Source: Sphingobium vermicomposti (lineage in GTDB: Bacteria; Pseudomonadota; Alphaproteobacteria; Sphingomonadales; Sphingomonadaceae). Taken from it: DNA of 64,000 bases. Positions 8,676-18,315 of this stretch are shown here, piece after piece. The DNA is taken from contig NZ_JAASQR010000004.1 in assembly GCF_011762025.1 (NCBI RefSeq), positions 124,001 through 188,000 of the forward strand, written 5' to 3'. Each line of letters begins with the position of its first letter. The stretch's first letter is position 1. Below the pieces are notes generated by a model, which saw nothing but the letters and a program-made list of their open reading frames with translations, was not told the DNA's origin and made no database searches. The position numbers were made by a program, and so were the translations under genes.

Positions 8676-10580
8676 GTGCGAAACGAGCATGGCGGTTATG
8701 AAGTAGCGGTCTTTCGGGGCCTCACGACGCCAATGCGCGATGGGGTCGCGCTCTCGGGCGATCTGTATCTGCCGGTGACGGCATCGCACGACTTTGCGGT
8801 CGATGCGCGCTATCCGGTCGTGATCGTTCGCACGCCCTATAACAAGCTATTCGTTCAGGGGTCATTCGGCACACCTACATGCCTTGCGCGGCGTGGCTAT
8901 GCCGTCCTGGTGCAGGACGTCCGCGGCACGGGCGGATCGGGTGGCCGGTTCGATCCGATGATGAACGAAGGTTGGGGCGAACTGCAGGACGGCATCGACA
9001 CGGTTCGCTGGGTCAAGCAGCAACCCTGGTGCAACGGAAGGGTTGGAACCACGGGCCAATCCTATATGGGCGGAACGCAGATGCTGCATCTCATGACCGA
9101 AGGGAACGAGGTCGACGCCGCATTCGTCCAGGTCCCGGCTGTCAATCCGTTCACCAACGGTTGGATATACAGGGCAGGGGTCATGGACGGGACGTCGCTC
9201 GGCTGGACCATGGCGATGGCGTTCGTCGCGGCCTTGTCTCTGGGTGAAGAGGTAATCGCCGCCGTGGCAGACGACGCCAGAGCGACTGGCTTGCCCGCTG
9301 GCGCGGCGGGGCCGCAGATGCTGATGGCCATGGGTGGGCTGCCCTTTCAGATCGCGCAGGGCCATAGCCTTAGAAACATTCCCATCAACCGGCACATATC
9401 TTTCTGGAATGACTGGCTGGACAACCGGGATAATCCGGCATTTTTCGGGAATGCCGACATGGAGGGGCGTTTCGACAAGGTGAAAGCGCCGGTTCTGCAT
9501 TTCAGCGGCTGGTACGATCTGTTCAATGACAACACGCTCGAAGCCTTCGTCAACATATCCCGGCATGGTGCGACGCAGGCGGCACGCGACGGGCAGCGGC
9601 TGGTGGTTGGGCCATGGAGCCATGAGGCCAGTGACATGCTGTGTCATTTCCCTGGCGCGCTGGTCGATGATGTCGCGATGATGGCGGCGTGGATGGACCG
9701 TCATCTTTTGGGGATAGCCCCAAACGGCGAGGATCATCGCGTCACGCTGTATGTCATGGGCGAAAATCGCTGGCGCGCAGAACAGGACTGGCCGCTGGCC
9801 GATGCGCAGCCGACGCTGTTCTACCTGCATAGCGGCGGCTCTGCGAACGGTGCTGGGGGCGATGGACGGCTGTCCCTTTTTCCGCCCGAAGGCGATCAAC
9901 CGGTGGACAGCTACATCAGTGATCCCCGCAATCCGGTGCCGTCGCTGGGCGGCAATTCGCTTCATGGCGGGCCAGCCGACCAGCGGCCGAACGATCACCG
10001 GCCGGACGTCCTGTTCTATACGACGGAGGTGCTGGAAGAGGATATGGAAGTGACGGGTCCGATCTGCGCCACCTTGTACGCGCAATCCTCCGCGCGAGAC
10101 GCCGACTGGCACGTGAAGCTCATCGACGTGTTTCCTGACGGACGATCCTATAATGTGGCGAACGGCGTGACGCGCGCACGTTATCGAACGTCGCGCTCAA
10201 CGCCTGAACCGCTCGCTCCCGGAGCGGTCGAGCGATATGAAATCGCGCTGTCCGCAACGAGCAACATCTTCAAGAAGGGCCATTGCGTCCGGGTCGTCAT
10301 TTCCAGCAGCGATTATCCCAATTGCGAAATCAATCCCCAGGATTTCGTCGATCTGTCCGCTGCCACCCCCGAAGATTTCCAGGTGGCGCGCCAGTCGATC
10401 CATCACGCCGAAGCCAGGCCATCGGCGATCGAACTGCCGCTGGTGCCAGCAGACCGCCCACGGCGCTGGATAGACACGCCTTTTCCGTCCGCCGCCAGCG
10501 GGCGCTTCTACACCCGTCCTGTACCGTTGGAGGAATCTCCGCCGATTGAGCTACCGCTCGAACGCCTGCCTAAAGCCTGA
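8676..10580 (+). CDS. CocE/NonD-family hydrolase (peptidase S15-like)
   Basis: A 634-residue alpha/beta hydrolase of the CocE/NonD type, acting on esters, amides or glutaryl-type side chains. The N-terminal domain opens with MRDGVALSGDLYLP, followed by QDVRGTGGSGG and the nucleophile Ser129 in GQSYMGG. The acid and base are expected near FSGWYDLFND and GPWSHE. The C-terminal half is the jelly-roll domain usual for this family. The start is a GTG at 8676 with GGGAAAA upstream; the next in-frame ATG at 8733 would remove part of the fold. It is the last gene of the left-hand plus-strand cluster and ends 19 bases from the convergent cyclase remnant. Confidence 0.88.
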   Translation: MRNEHGGYEVAVFRGLTTPMRDGVALSGDLYLPVTASHDFAVDARYPVVIVRTPYNKLFVQGSFGTPTCLARRGYAVLVQDVRGTGGSGGRFDPMMNEGWGELQDGIDTVRWVKQQPWCNGRVGTTGQSYMGGTQMLHLMTEGNEVDAAFVQVPAVNPFTNGWIYRAGVMDGTSLGWTMAMAFVAALSLGEEVIAAVADDARATGLPAGAAGPQMLMAMGGLPFQIAQGHSLRNIPINRHISFWNDWLDNRDNPAFFGNADMEGRFDKVKAPVLHFSGWYDLFNDNTLEAFVNISRHGATQAARDGQRLVVGPWSHEASDMLCHFPGALVDDVAMMAAWMDRHLLGIAPNGEDHRVTLYVMGENRWRAEQDWPLADAQPTLFYLHSGGSANGAGGDGRLSLFPPEGDQPVDSYISDPRNPVPSLGGNSLHGGPADQRPNDHRPDVLFYTTEVLEEDMEVTGPICATLYAQSSARDADWHVKLIDVFPDGRSYNVANGVTRARYRTSRSTPEPLAPGAVERYEIALSATSNIFKKGHCVRVVISSSDYPNCEINPQDFVDLSAATPEDFQVARQSIHHAEARPSAIELPLVPADRPRRWIDTPFPSAASGRFYTRPVPLEESPPIELPLERLPKA

Positions 10581-10599
10581 CAACAGCCCACGGGTCGAG

Positions 10600-12270
10600 T
10601 CAACCGGCGCGTTGGAGCAGGTCAGCGTTGGTAGGGCGGGAAAAGAGCTCCTGCAGCGATGCCATCGCCCGGTCTTCCAGCATAACGGCTTGCTGTCCCC
10701 GCGCGGTCGCCAGGGCCCGCTCCAGACATTGCCTGGCTTTCGTCTTGTCCTCCCCCTGGCGCGCATGCAACAGGCCCAGAAGCCGCCAATATTCCGCCTC
10801 CCATATCCTCTCGTCATGTTGGGCGATGAACGCTTCGGCCATCCTGGCCTGGGCCAATCCCTCTTCGAACCGGCCCAGTTCATTGCAGATGTCCATGGCC
10901 ATGATGTGGAGGCTGGACGTTAGATACAGCTCCGAAAAGGCCCTCGTATGTTGGAGCAGGCCGTCCAGATGGGCCGGGTTGCGCGTCGCGTGAAACGATG
11001 CCCATTCGACGCACGCCTTGCCAAAGGGCTGCCAGAAACGGCAGATCTGCTTTGAGCAGACGGCCTGTAAGCGGTCGTTGTAAGCGACGATTCGGGTCCT
11101 GTCCCCTTCGCACACCGCATGGAACAGGAGCCAGACGAGCACCAGCGACAAGGTCGCGGGTTGATCCAGGCGATCCGCCATTTCCACAGCTCGATCCGCC
11201 TTCCGCCGACCTTCTTCGGTATTGCCCATGTGCCAGTTCACCCAGGAAAGATAGGCGGCCGACGCCGCGCCCGGATCGTAGCCGAAGCTTTGTTGGTGGC
11301 TCGCGGGATCATAGACCGTGAGCACGTGCTGGAAATGGCCGAGGGCTTTGGCGAAATCGCCGCGGAACGCCGCGCCCGCGCCGAACATGCGCCCCCCTTC
11401 GGCCTCCAGCCGGGCATTCGGGCCAAGCGAGCGGATGAAGCCGTCAAACTCGTACGCAAGGTCGTCGGCCTGTCGCCACTGGCCGCATCCGGCCGCGACG
11501 GTCCACAGGCCGTGGATGCTGGCGGCGCGCGCATTGGATCGGCCCAGCCCAGTCGCGAGCGACAGCGCGCGTTCGTAAATCGACTTCAGCCCGGCGGCAT
11601 GATAGCCTTCGGCTTCGCGCATCGTCGTGCCCAGTTCCAGCAGGACGTCGAGTTCGCGCTCGTTATTGCCCGGGCCGGCCTCAAGAAGGGCGAGCGCATC
11701 GAGCGCCGCGCGGAAATCGGCGATCGCTTCGGCCAGCGCATATCTGCGCGCGGCCTTACGCCCCGCATCCAGCCAGAAAGGGACGGCTTCACCCATATGG
11801 CCGCCGTCGCGCATATGGCCCGCAACGATTTCGGGGCGATCTGCCGCGAGGTCGGGGAAGCAATCGACCAATATGCTGCCCACCCGATAATGAAGTTCAG
11901 CGCGGTCCGTATCGATGATGGAGGCATAGGCCGCATCCCGCAGCAGGGCGTGGCGAAAACAGTAGCGGGTTTCGCCCGCAGACCGGGTGCGGATGAGGAT
12001 GCCCGCGGCGAGCAACTGGTCGATGGCGGCTTCCACGCGAGGCATCTCCTCGCCCGTTGCCGCCTTCAATATCTCGCTGGAAAAGTCCCGACCCATGACG
12101 GCCCCGACCTGCGCCACGCGGCGGGCGAAGCCCAGACACGCAAGTTGCGAGGCAAGCAGGTCGAGCAAGCTGTCGGGCACATCGGACAGGCTGGGCGTCG
12201 GGGTAGCATACTTGTCGGGAGGGAAGCCGGGTCGCAGCTTCGCAGGGAAGAGTTTCAAGGAGGTGGCCAT
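10600..12270 (-). pseudogene. Truncated adenylate cyclase/AAA-ATPase/TPR protein (C-terminal remnant)
   Basis: The minus-strand frame keeps the C-terminal half of the large cyclase-ATPase-TPR regulators. It has the winged-helix-like linker after the ATPase ([13 protein letters not shown], then [17 protein letters not shown] and [17 protein letters not shown]), followed by about 450 residues of TPR-like helical repeats (EAIADFRAALDAL and similar). In intact relatives of about 1000 residues this is preceded by a nucleotide cyclase domain and a P-loop ATPase; both are absent. The homologous part begins near 12180 and the frame runs into the start of the convergently placed CoA ligase at 12269, so the promoter and N-terminus appear lost. 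No frameshift is seen in the remaining 550 codons, which suggests a recent truncation. Confidence 0.7.
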
Positions 12271-13978
12271 GGATGCATGTTGGGGGGCGGAGCTGGTGAA
12301 CGGGCCAAGTTTGGTGTCGGGTGCGACGGACGTTCCTCTTCTGGATCTCACGATTGGGCAGGCAGTGGCGCGGGCCGCTGAGCGTTGGGGGAACAATGAC
12401 GCCGTCGTGGCGGTGGAGCAGGGGGTTCGGTGGAGCTACGCTGAACTGCTCGCCCGCGCCGACGCGCTGGCCAGCGGACTGCTCGAACTGGGGCTGGGGC
12501 CGGGGGATCGCATCGGCATCTGGTCGCCCAACTGCGCCGAATGGACGCTGACCCAATTTGCCGCCGCACGCGCGGGACTGATACTGGTCACGATCAACCC
12601 TGCCTATCGGCTGTCTGAAGTCGAATATACGATCAACAATGTCGGCCTGCGCGCACTGGTCGCCGCCGAACGTTTCAAGAGCAGCGCCTATCCCGAGATG
12701 ATAGAGGAATTGGCGCCAGAGATTATAAGGAAAGGGGCGGGGCCGCTGCGGGCGGAGCGGCTTCCGACCCTGGAAGCCGCGATTTTGATCAACGGTGCGC
12801 CACGCCCTGGATGGCTGCGCTTTGACGATCTTGCATCCTCAAAGGCGTGCCCGGAGCGCCTGGAAGCGGTTGAGCGTGGCATCCGACCGGAGGATGCGAC
12901 CAATATCCAGTTCACCAGCGGCACGACCGGGCTGCCCAAGGGTGCGACGCTGACCCATCGGGGCATTCTCAACAACGGCTATTTTGTGGGCCGCGCGATG
13001 AATCTGGGGGACACCGACCGCATCTGCATCCCCGTTCCGCTTTACCATTGTTTCGGCATGGTCATGGGAAATCTGGCTGCGCTTACCCATGGGGCCGCGA
13101 TGATCTATCCCTCCAGCGCGTTCGATCCGGTTGCGGTGCTGCATGCGGTGGAGAAGGAACGGTGCACGGCCCTTTACGGCGTTCCCACCATGCTTATTGC
13201 GGTGCTGGCGCAGCCCGAACTCGACAGCGCCGACATGTCGTCGCTGCGCACGGGGTGCATGGCAGGCGCGCTATGTCCCGAACCGTTGATGCGAGAAGTA
13301 ATGCAGCGGTTGAACATGTCACAGGTGACCATCGCTTACGGGATGACCGAAACCAGTCCGGTCAGCTTTCAGACCGTGCCCGATGATAGCATCGAACGCC
13401 GCACCACCACGGTCGGTCGGGTTCAGCCGCATCTGGAAAGCAAGATCGTGGACGAGAGCGGCGCCATCGTGCCGCGTGGGACGCCGGGCGAACTGTGCAC
13501 GCGGGGATATTCCGTCATGCTCGGCTATTGGGGCGACTCGGTTCAGACGGCCGCCGCCATCGATGAGGACGGATGGATGCACAGCGGCGACATCGCCATT
13601 CTGGACGAGGCTGGATATGGCAGCGTCGTTGGCCGCATCAAGGATATGGTGATACGCGGCGGCGAGAATATTTATCCGCGCGAGATCGAGGATTTCCTGC
13701 GTCGGCATCCTGCGGTCGAAGATGTTGCGGTCGTAGGCGTTCCCGACGAACGCATGGGTGAAGAGGTCTGCGCCTGGATAAGCCTGCGCCACGGCCAGGC
13801 GCTGGCGGAGCAGGATGTCAGGACCTATTGCCAGGGTCAGATCGCTCATTACAAGATCCCCCGCTATATCCACATCGTTGAGAGCTTCCCCACTACAGTG
13901 ACGGGCAAGATCCAGAAATTCCGCATCAGGGAAGCGATGGAGGAGGCGCTCGCCGCCGATGCCGCCGGCAGGGCCTGA
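12269..13978 (+). CDS. AMP-dependent fatty-acyl-CoA ligase
   Basis: A 569-residue acyl-CoA synthetase. The adenylation motif [18 protein letters not shown] is near residue 215, [13 protein letters not shown] near 353, the hinge aspartate region [12 protein letters not shown] near 435, [20 protein letters not shown] near 455, and the catalytic lysine in [12 protein letters not shown] near 545. ATG 12269 is chosen for the AAGGAGG ribosome site at 12257-12263; the long upstream open frame is antisense to the cyclase remnant. It is monocistronic: upstream is the truncated gene, and downstream a strong hairpin separates it from the convergent TonB receptor. Substrate class resembles short- to medium-chain or cholesterol-ring-type acids but is not determined. 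Confidence 0.9.
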   Translation: MDACWGAELVNGPSLVSGATDVPLLDLTIGQAVARAAERWGNNDAVVAVEQGVRWSYAELLARADALASGLLELGLGPGDRIGIWSPNCAEWTLTQFAAARAGLILVTINPAYRLSEVEYTINNVGLRALVAAERFKSSAYPEMIEELAPEIIRKGAGPLRAERLPTLEAAILINGAPRPGWLRFDDLASSKACPERLEAVERGIRPEDATNIQFTSGTTGLPKGATLTHRGILNNGYFVGRAMNLGDTDRICIPVPLYHCFGMVMGNLAALTHGAAMIYPSSAFDPVAVLHAVEKERCTALYGVPTMLIAVLAQPELDSADMSSLRTGCMAGALCPEPLMREVMQRLNMSQVTIAYGMTETSPVSFQTVPDDSIERRTTTVGRVQPHLESKIVDESGAIVPRGTPGELCTRGYSVMLGYWGDSVQTAAAIDEDGWMHSGDIAILDEAGYGSVVGRIKDMVIRGGENIYPREIEDFLRRHPAVEDVAVVGVPDERMGEEVCAWISLRHGQALAEQDVRTYCQGQIAHYKIPRYIHIVESFPTTVTGKIQKFRIREAMEEALAADAAGRA

Positions 13979-14120
13979 CGGCTGGTGATCCGACACAGAC
14001 GCGCGACGGTCTCCCGCCGGTCTCCTGTTGCGAATTCAACATTGCTCAGGCGATCAGCGCAAAACCGCTACAAGTCCGGTAAAGATGGCCTGCGATCCTA
14101 CCGTCAGCGCACCATGCGAA

Positions 14121-14155
14121 CCGACCCCAATCACCAAGTTGGTGATTGGGGTCGG
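14121..14155. terminator. Bidirectional hairpin between convergent genes
   Basis: A near-perfect inverted repeat with 17-base arms (14121-14137 and 14139-14155) around a single base, so the real loop will be a few bases wider. It lies 142 bases after the CoA ligase stop and 43 bases after the TonB receptor stop on the other strand, where it can end both transcripts. A clear T-tract is absent on either side. Confidence 0.7.
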
Positions 14156-14197
14156 AGGAAGGTTTATATAGGCAGCCTTAGCGGCTGCCGCCTAGTT

Positions 14198-16501
14198 TCA
14201 GAAGGAAAGCCGCGTCTGAATACCGAACTCGCGGCGTTGGTCATAATTGATGGCCGTGTAGCCGGTCGGCGTACCAAACAGGTCGAAGATCTGACCGGGA
14301 TCTACGTTGTCGCGGCGCTGATCGAAGACATTGCGGACGAAGAAATTGACTTCCGCGCCGATCGGCGTCCGAACGCCCACGAAAGCATCCAGTTTGAATG
14401 CGTTAGGATAGCGGATGTTGGAATTCGGATTGACCCGCTTACCCTGATAACGACCCAGAAGACGCACGAAGCTCTGGAAATCGTCGGGAAGGTCTATGCT
14501 ATATTCCGTGTTGAACGATGCCTGAAACTTGGGCAGCGCAGACAGGGCACTGTTGGACGAGCAAACACTGAAGAAGCGACCTGGCTGGACCGCAGGTGCC
14601 CCGCCGAAATCAGGTTCGCCGTCGTTATTATAATCGTTACAGGGGATTTCTGCATCATCATAGTGGGCATCAGTATAGGATGCTGATAGCTGAGCGTTCC
14701 AGTTCCGCGTGATCTGTCCGCGAAGCTCCATTTCGACGCCACGGACAATCGCGTCCCCATTATAAGTGAGATTGATGGCGGAACATCCATCCTGATCCCC
14801 TACCGTCGAGGGATCATAGTCGCATGCAACGCCGTTGACGCGATTGATGAAGTTGTCGAACTTCTGGTAGAACGCAGACACCGCGTAGGTCAGGCGATTG
14901 TTGAACAGCGTGCCCTTGGCACCGATTTCAAACGAATCGGATTTTTCCGGACTCCAGGCGAAAAGTGAATTCGGAAGACGGCCCGGACCGCCATTGGTTG
15001 CTGCTTCCGTCGTGTCAAATCCACCAGGTCGATAGGCACGGCCATAATTGCCATAGACGATCAGGCTGTCGGAAAATTCGTGCTTGTAGCTCGCCGTGCC
15101 CGTCCAGGCGTCATATTTTGTTGGATTGGTCGGATCGTTGACCTTGTTGGTGGAATAGCGCAGGCCAAGGTCGAGCGTATCCTTGTCCGTGAAGTTGAAG
15201 GTCTGCGTCGTGAAATAGCCACGGTCATGGCTTTTCACCGGCGTCCCGCCGCCCAGCGGCAGGCAGGGTAAGCCAAAAGGAGGGGGCCCCGCTAGCGGTC
15301 CAGGCGTTGTTTCGCATGCGCCGTTCGCGCCCGTGTAGTCCACCAATCCGGTAAAGGGCGTTTTCACGTCATTGAAATAAACACCGAAGCGATAAATCCA
15401 GAAATGATCGCCGGTCCGTTCGAAACGCAGCTCGTTCGTTAGGGCTTTCGTCTTTATGTCAATCCGTTGGAACAGCTGGACCGGCAGCCTAAAACCGGGG
15501 CCGAACGGCAGCAGACCATTTGCAACATCCAGGTCGCGAACAGTATTGAAGTCGTTATTCTGATAGCTGCCGATGTAGCTAAGCAAGTGCCCGCCAAAAT
15601 CATAGCTGGCATTGACGATGGTTGCCCGCCCCTTGGTCACGAACAGATTATCGCCATCGGCGATGGCTGCTCGATCATCCGGGCCGATCAAGCCGAATTC
15701 GCCGACGGGCACGCCTTCCGCGCTGACTACGGGGCGCAACTGCCGCGACTTGGAACGGAACTGCTGATGCGTCACGAGGATGTCGAGATTTTCCGTGGGA
15801 TGCAGCAACAAGGATATACGGCCCGCGTAAGACCGTGACCGGTCCGTATCGCCGGTGAGGATGTTCCGGACCCCATTTCCGTAATTAAGGTCGTAAAGCC
15901 CGGCTACGCGGACGCCGACCTTGTCATTCACCACAGGTATGCTGACACCGCCCTGCAAGTTCACTGCCTCAAGATCGCTGTAGCTCGCGCTGCCACTGGC
16001 CTCAAATTTTTGCAGGCTGGGCTGGCGCGTGCCGATCAGAATGGCGCCCGATGGGCCGGTGCCGCCGCGCAACGTCCCCTGCGGGCCGCGCAGCACCTGG
16101 ATCGATCCGATATCGAATTGCGCCTGCAGTGCCTGCGTCGGATCGAACGGGACTTCGTTGAGGTAGATGTCGACGGACCGGTTCGTCTGGCTGTCCTGAT
16201 CGAACGACACGCCGCGCAAAGACACGGCCTGCTGACGCCCGTCGCCGGAGGAAATCGACAGGCCCGGCACGAATTTGGCGACATCTTCGAAGCGGGTGAC
16301 GTTGAACTGTTCCAACTGTTCGCCACTGACCACGTTAACGGTTTGAGGTGTGTCGATCAGTCGTTCGACGCGCTTCTGGGCCGTTACGACAATGTCGGCG
16401 GCGTTGTTGGTGGCTTCGACGCCCTGCGCCTGCGTTGCTGGCTGTGCGAATGCAGGTGCGCTCGACAGCATGGTTCCAAATAGTAACAGTGCCTTCCTCA
16501 T
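14198..16501 (-). CDS. TonB-dependent outer-membrane receptor (1)
   Basis: A 767-residue receptor. MRKALLLFGTMLSSAPAFA is a signal peptide; ADIVVTAQKR opens the TonB box/plug region, followed by plug motifs around PGLSISSGDGRQQAVSLRGV and IQVLRGPQGTLRGGTGPSGA. The remainder is a beta-barrel ending in a terminal phenylalanine (RREFGIQTRLSF). It would import a large or scarce substrate with energy from TonB-ExbBD. ATG 16501 is preferred over ATG 16507 because the GGGAGG ribosome site abuts the latter. The gene is on the minus strand downstream of the TetR1 module. Two further receptors (28937 and 49305) are distant relatives, not recent duplicates. Confidence 0.93.
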   Translation of the reverse strand: MRKALLLFGTMLSSAPAFAQPATQAQGVEATNNAADIVVTAQKRVERLIDTPQTVNVVSGEQLEQFNVTRFEDVAKFVPGLSISSGDGRQQAVSLRGVSFDQDSQTNRSVDIYLNEVPFDPTQALQAQFDIGSIQVLRGPQGTLRGGTGPSGAILIGTRQPSLQKFEASGSASYSDLEAVNLQGGVSIPVVNDKVGVRVAGLYDLNYGNGVRNILTGDTDRSRSYAGRISLLLHPTENLDILVTHQQFRSKSRQLRPVVSAEGVPVGEFGLIGPDDRAAIADGDNLFVTKGRATIVNASYDFGGHLLSYIGSYQNNDFNTVRDLDVANGLLPFGPGFRLPVQLFQRIDIKTKALTNELRFERTGDHFWIYRFGVYFNDVKTPFTGLVDYTGANGACETTPGPLAGPPPFGLPCLPLGGGTPVKSHDRGYFTTQTFNFTDKDTLDLGLRYSTNKVNDPTNPTKYDAWTGTASYKHEFSDSLIVYGNYGRAYRPGGFDTTEAATNGGPGRLPNSLFAWSPEKSDSFEIGAKGTLFNNRLTYAVSAFYQKFDNFINRVNGVACDYDPSTVGDQDGCSAINLTYNGDAIVRGVEMELRGQITRNWNAQLSASYTDAHYDDAEIPCNDYNNDGEPDFGGAPAVQPGRFFSVCSSNSALSALPKFQASFNTEYSIDLPDDFQSFVRLLGRYQGKRVNPNSNIRYPNAFKLDAFVGVRTPIGAEVNFFVRNVFDQRRDNVDPGQIFDLFGTPTGYTAINYDQRREFGIQTRLSF

Positions 16502-17063
16502 ATTCATCCTCCCTAATATTGAACTTGTTGTAAAATAATAATAACGATGATTATTTTTTAATTCTGATTTGATCAGAAACTTATTTTGAACATCTTTGCG
16601 CCTGACAGCATTCAAAGCCTTCCAAACGTCCCTATGCGATGTCTTAATACTGGATAGCGTTGACGCACCACTTCATCGCCCGCTGTCCAGCCTGTGTGGG
16701 CACAGCGATTGCAGTAACAAGGCGGCATCACTGACGCAGAACTGGCGAGTGGAAATCGTGCAAGCAAATGGCCCCTCCTCCCTATCATCAACTTCTGCTG
16801 ATGATGGATTTTGTGACAGCCTAAGGGGGTATGTGATGATTCGCAATGATATATGATCAGTCAAGATTGTTGATGATCGAATATGACGGAAGTGGTGGCC
16901 AAGGGTGGGGGCCGAAATGAACGCGACCTGTTTACGGATTTTCATCCTCTGACTCTGTGGTCGATGCGGCCCTATTGGGCGGCCCAGGCCATCCAAAAGC
17001 TAGTCGGATGATGGCGGTGGCGGTGGCGGGGGCGTGCCACCTCCTATATCGAGCGGAAAGGTA
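16502..17063. other. Intergenic leader of TonB receptor 1
   Basis: These 562 bases lie between two minus-strand genes and hold no convincing gene; short open frames here lack ribosome sites and family features. The part next to the receptor is AT-rich and carries the inverted repeat TTCTGAT-TTG-ATCAGAA at 16562-16578, about 60 bases upstream of the start, which is a plausible operator or promoter element. Confidence 0.55.
16562..16578. promoter_or_regulatory. Inverted repeat upstream of TonB receptor 1
   Basis: Seven-base perfect arms (TTCTGAT and ATCAGAA) with a 3-base spacer, in the AT-rich leader 61 bases upstream of the receptor start. The size and position suit a dimeric regulator; the protein is unknown. 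Confidence 0.4.
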
Positions 17064-17792
17064 TCAGCTTGTTCGGGCCGATTGCCGTGACTTGCTTTGC
17101 AGCAAAGCCCCTTCTGGGCCCGTTAACAGGGCTTCGATTTCATCTGGAGTGATTGTTTTCACCATGTTGATGAGGACTTTTGCTGCCATCGCTCCCAAAA
17201 TCGGGATTTTTGGTTCCCACGGCTTGCTATGACCCGCCAGCACCACCGTTCCTATCATGGTCGCATCGATGAAGATTGAAACAGTTTCAACCTGATCCGC
17301 GTTAAGAGACGGATTTAGCTGCTTTACGAACGATCCAATCAACGTGTGAACATAACGATATAATGCGTCGAGACGGTCGGCCAGAATTTCATTATGATTG
17401 CTCATCGCCCATATTTCAGTAAACAAATGGGTAGTCTGCTTGATCTTTATATTGTCCATTGTTTCGGTGATTACAAGAAAGAGTGCGTCTTCGGGCGACA
17501 TGTCCGTGTCATAGACGCGCTGCTTAAGAAGCTTGTCGCTGGAATCCAGTATTTCGTTCAAAAGGACGTTAACAAGAACTTCTTTTCGAGGGAAATGACG
17601 CGTGACATTTCCTATCTTCAAATCACATTCCGTTGCGACCCGTTGCAAGGTGAACGCCGTGGAGCCCTCCTCAACCAGGATATGAAGGGCAGCTTGAAGT
17701 ATCCTGTCTACGGTTTTCGATCCGGCGGAATATTTGCCGGGGCGCGAAGGACCCGCATCGACTGAATTTTCATCGCGTACGGCTTTTTTCAT
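17064..17792 (-). CDS. TetR-family regulator (TetR1)
   Basis: A 242-residue regulator with an N-terminal TetR helix-turn-helix: KTVDRILQAALHILVEEGSTAFTL, then VATECDLKIGNVTRHFPRKEVL (about residues 25-75), and a helical ligand-binding/dimer domain. ATG 17792 is chosen; the longer open frame overlaps the SnoaL gene. It closes the minus-strand set NmrA1-SnoaL-TetR1 with gaps of 38 and 59 bases, so it probably regulates that operon. It is clearly paralogous to TetR2 (19576-20289) along its length, including IxAxxAxxILVEEGxxAFTLQR. Local base composition is more AT-rich than the flanking catabolic genes. Confidence 0.88.
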   Translation of the reverse strand: MKKAVRDENSVDAGPSRPGKYSAGSKTVDRILQAALHILVEEGSTAFTLQRVATECDLKIGNVTRHFPRKEVLVNVLLNEILDSSDKLLKQRVYDTDMSPEDALFLVITETMDNIKIKQTTHLFTEIWAMSNHNEILADRLDALYRYVHTLIGSFVKQLNPSLNADQVETVSIFIDATMIGTVVLAGHSKPWEPKIPILGAMAAKVLINMVKTITPDEIEALLTGPEGALLQSKSRQSARTS

Positions 17793-17851
17793 GGTCTCTT
17801 TTAAGGGTTGGCAATCGATCGGATCAAGAGCGTGCTGAAGGTAGGGGCCAC

Positions 17852-18277
17852 TCAATCCTCCATCGGTTCCATCTCGTCCCAAACGCCCGCGAACATGATC
17901 CGCAGGAACGCCTCGTCGGCGTAGATCCGCTCGCCGATGAGCGCGCGTTCGCCGAATTTGAGAATGCCCAGGATGCGAAACGCCTCCTCGCGACCGTCGT
18001 CGTGACGATAGACGATGGTGCTCTCGATGACGAACCCCGTATCGCCTACCCAGCTGCCGTGCACGACGATCTTGTCGGTCACGAAGCGCGGCACCACCTC
18101 GGCAAGGAAGTGGCGATAATAGCGCCGGACGGCGTCCATCCCGCGCATCCGCAGGCCGACCGGCAGCAGTTCATAGACCGGTTCGCCCTCGAACGTGGCG
18201 AGCGCCGCGTCGAAATCGCCTGCGCCCTCCGCGATGAGATGCGCGTGCGCTACATCGATCAGATGTTGGGCTGGCAT
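17852..18277 (-). CDS. SnoaL-like/NTF2-fold protein
   Basis: A 141-residue protein with the cone-shaped NTF2-like fold signature: helix HLIDVAHAHLIAEGAGDFDAALATF, then the strand pair EPVYELLPVGLRMRG, the MDAVRRYYRHFLAEV helix and C-terminal sheet strands. This fold serves small isomerases, dehydratases and cyclases as well as non-enzymatic ligand-binding proteins. ATG 18277 has GGGAGG upstream. It sits between NmrA1 and TetR1 in the same operon. Catalytic residues cannot be assigned with confidence. Confidence 0.72.
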   Translation of the reverse strand: MPAQHLIDVAHAHLIAEGAGDFDAALATFEGEPVYELLPVGLRMRGMDAVRRYYRHFLAEVVPRFVTDKIVVHGSWVGDTGFVIESTIVYRHDDGREEAFRILGILKFGERALIGERIYADEAFLRIMFAGVWDEMEPMED

Positions 18278-18315
18278 TATGTTCCTCCCATTCCAGCAGC
18301 AGGCCGGTCCGTCCT

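Noticed and set aside
8862..10112. Minus-strand open frame of 416 codons
   Set aside because: Antisense shadow of the CocE/NonD hydrolase, which has full-length family motifs and a coherent context.
11119..12381. Long plus-strand open frame of 420 codons
   Set aside because: It is antisense to the TPR remnant; composition (Arg/Gly/Ala-rich, no family motif) is that of a shadow frame in GC-rich DNA.
14121..14155. Resemblance of the terminator stem (TTGGTGATT) to the TTGG-N6-CCAA operator
   Set aside because: It lies between convergent gene ends, has no -35 element at the right distance, and the pairing geometry is that of a long hairpin; taken as coincidence.
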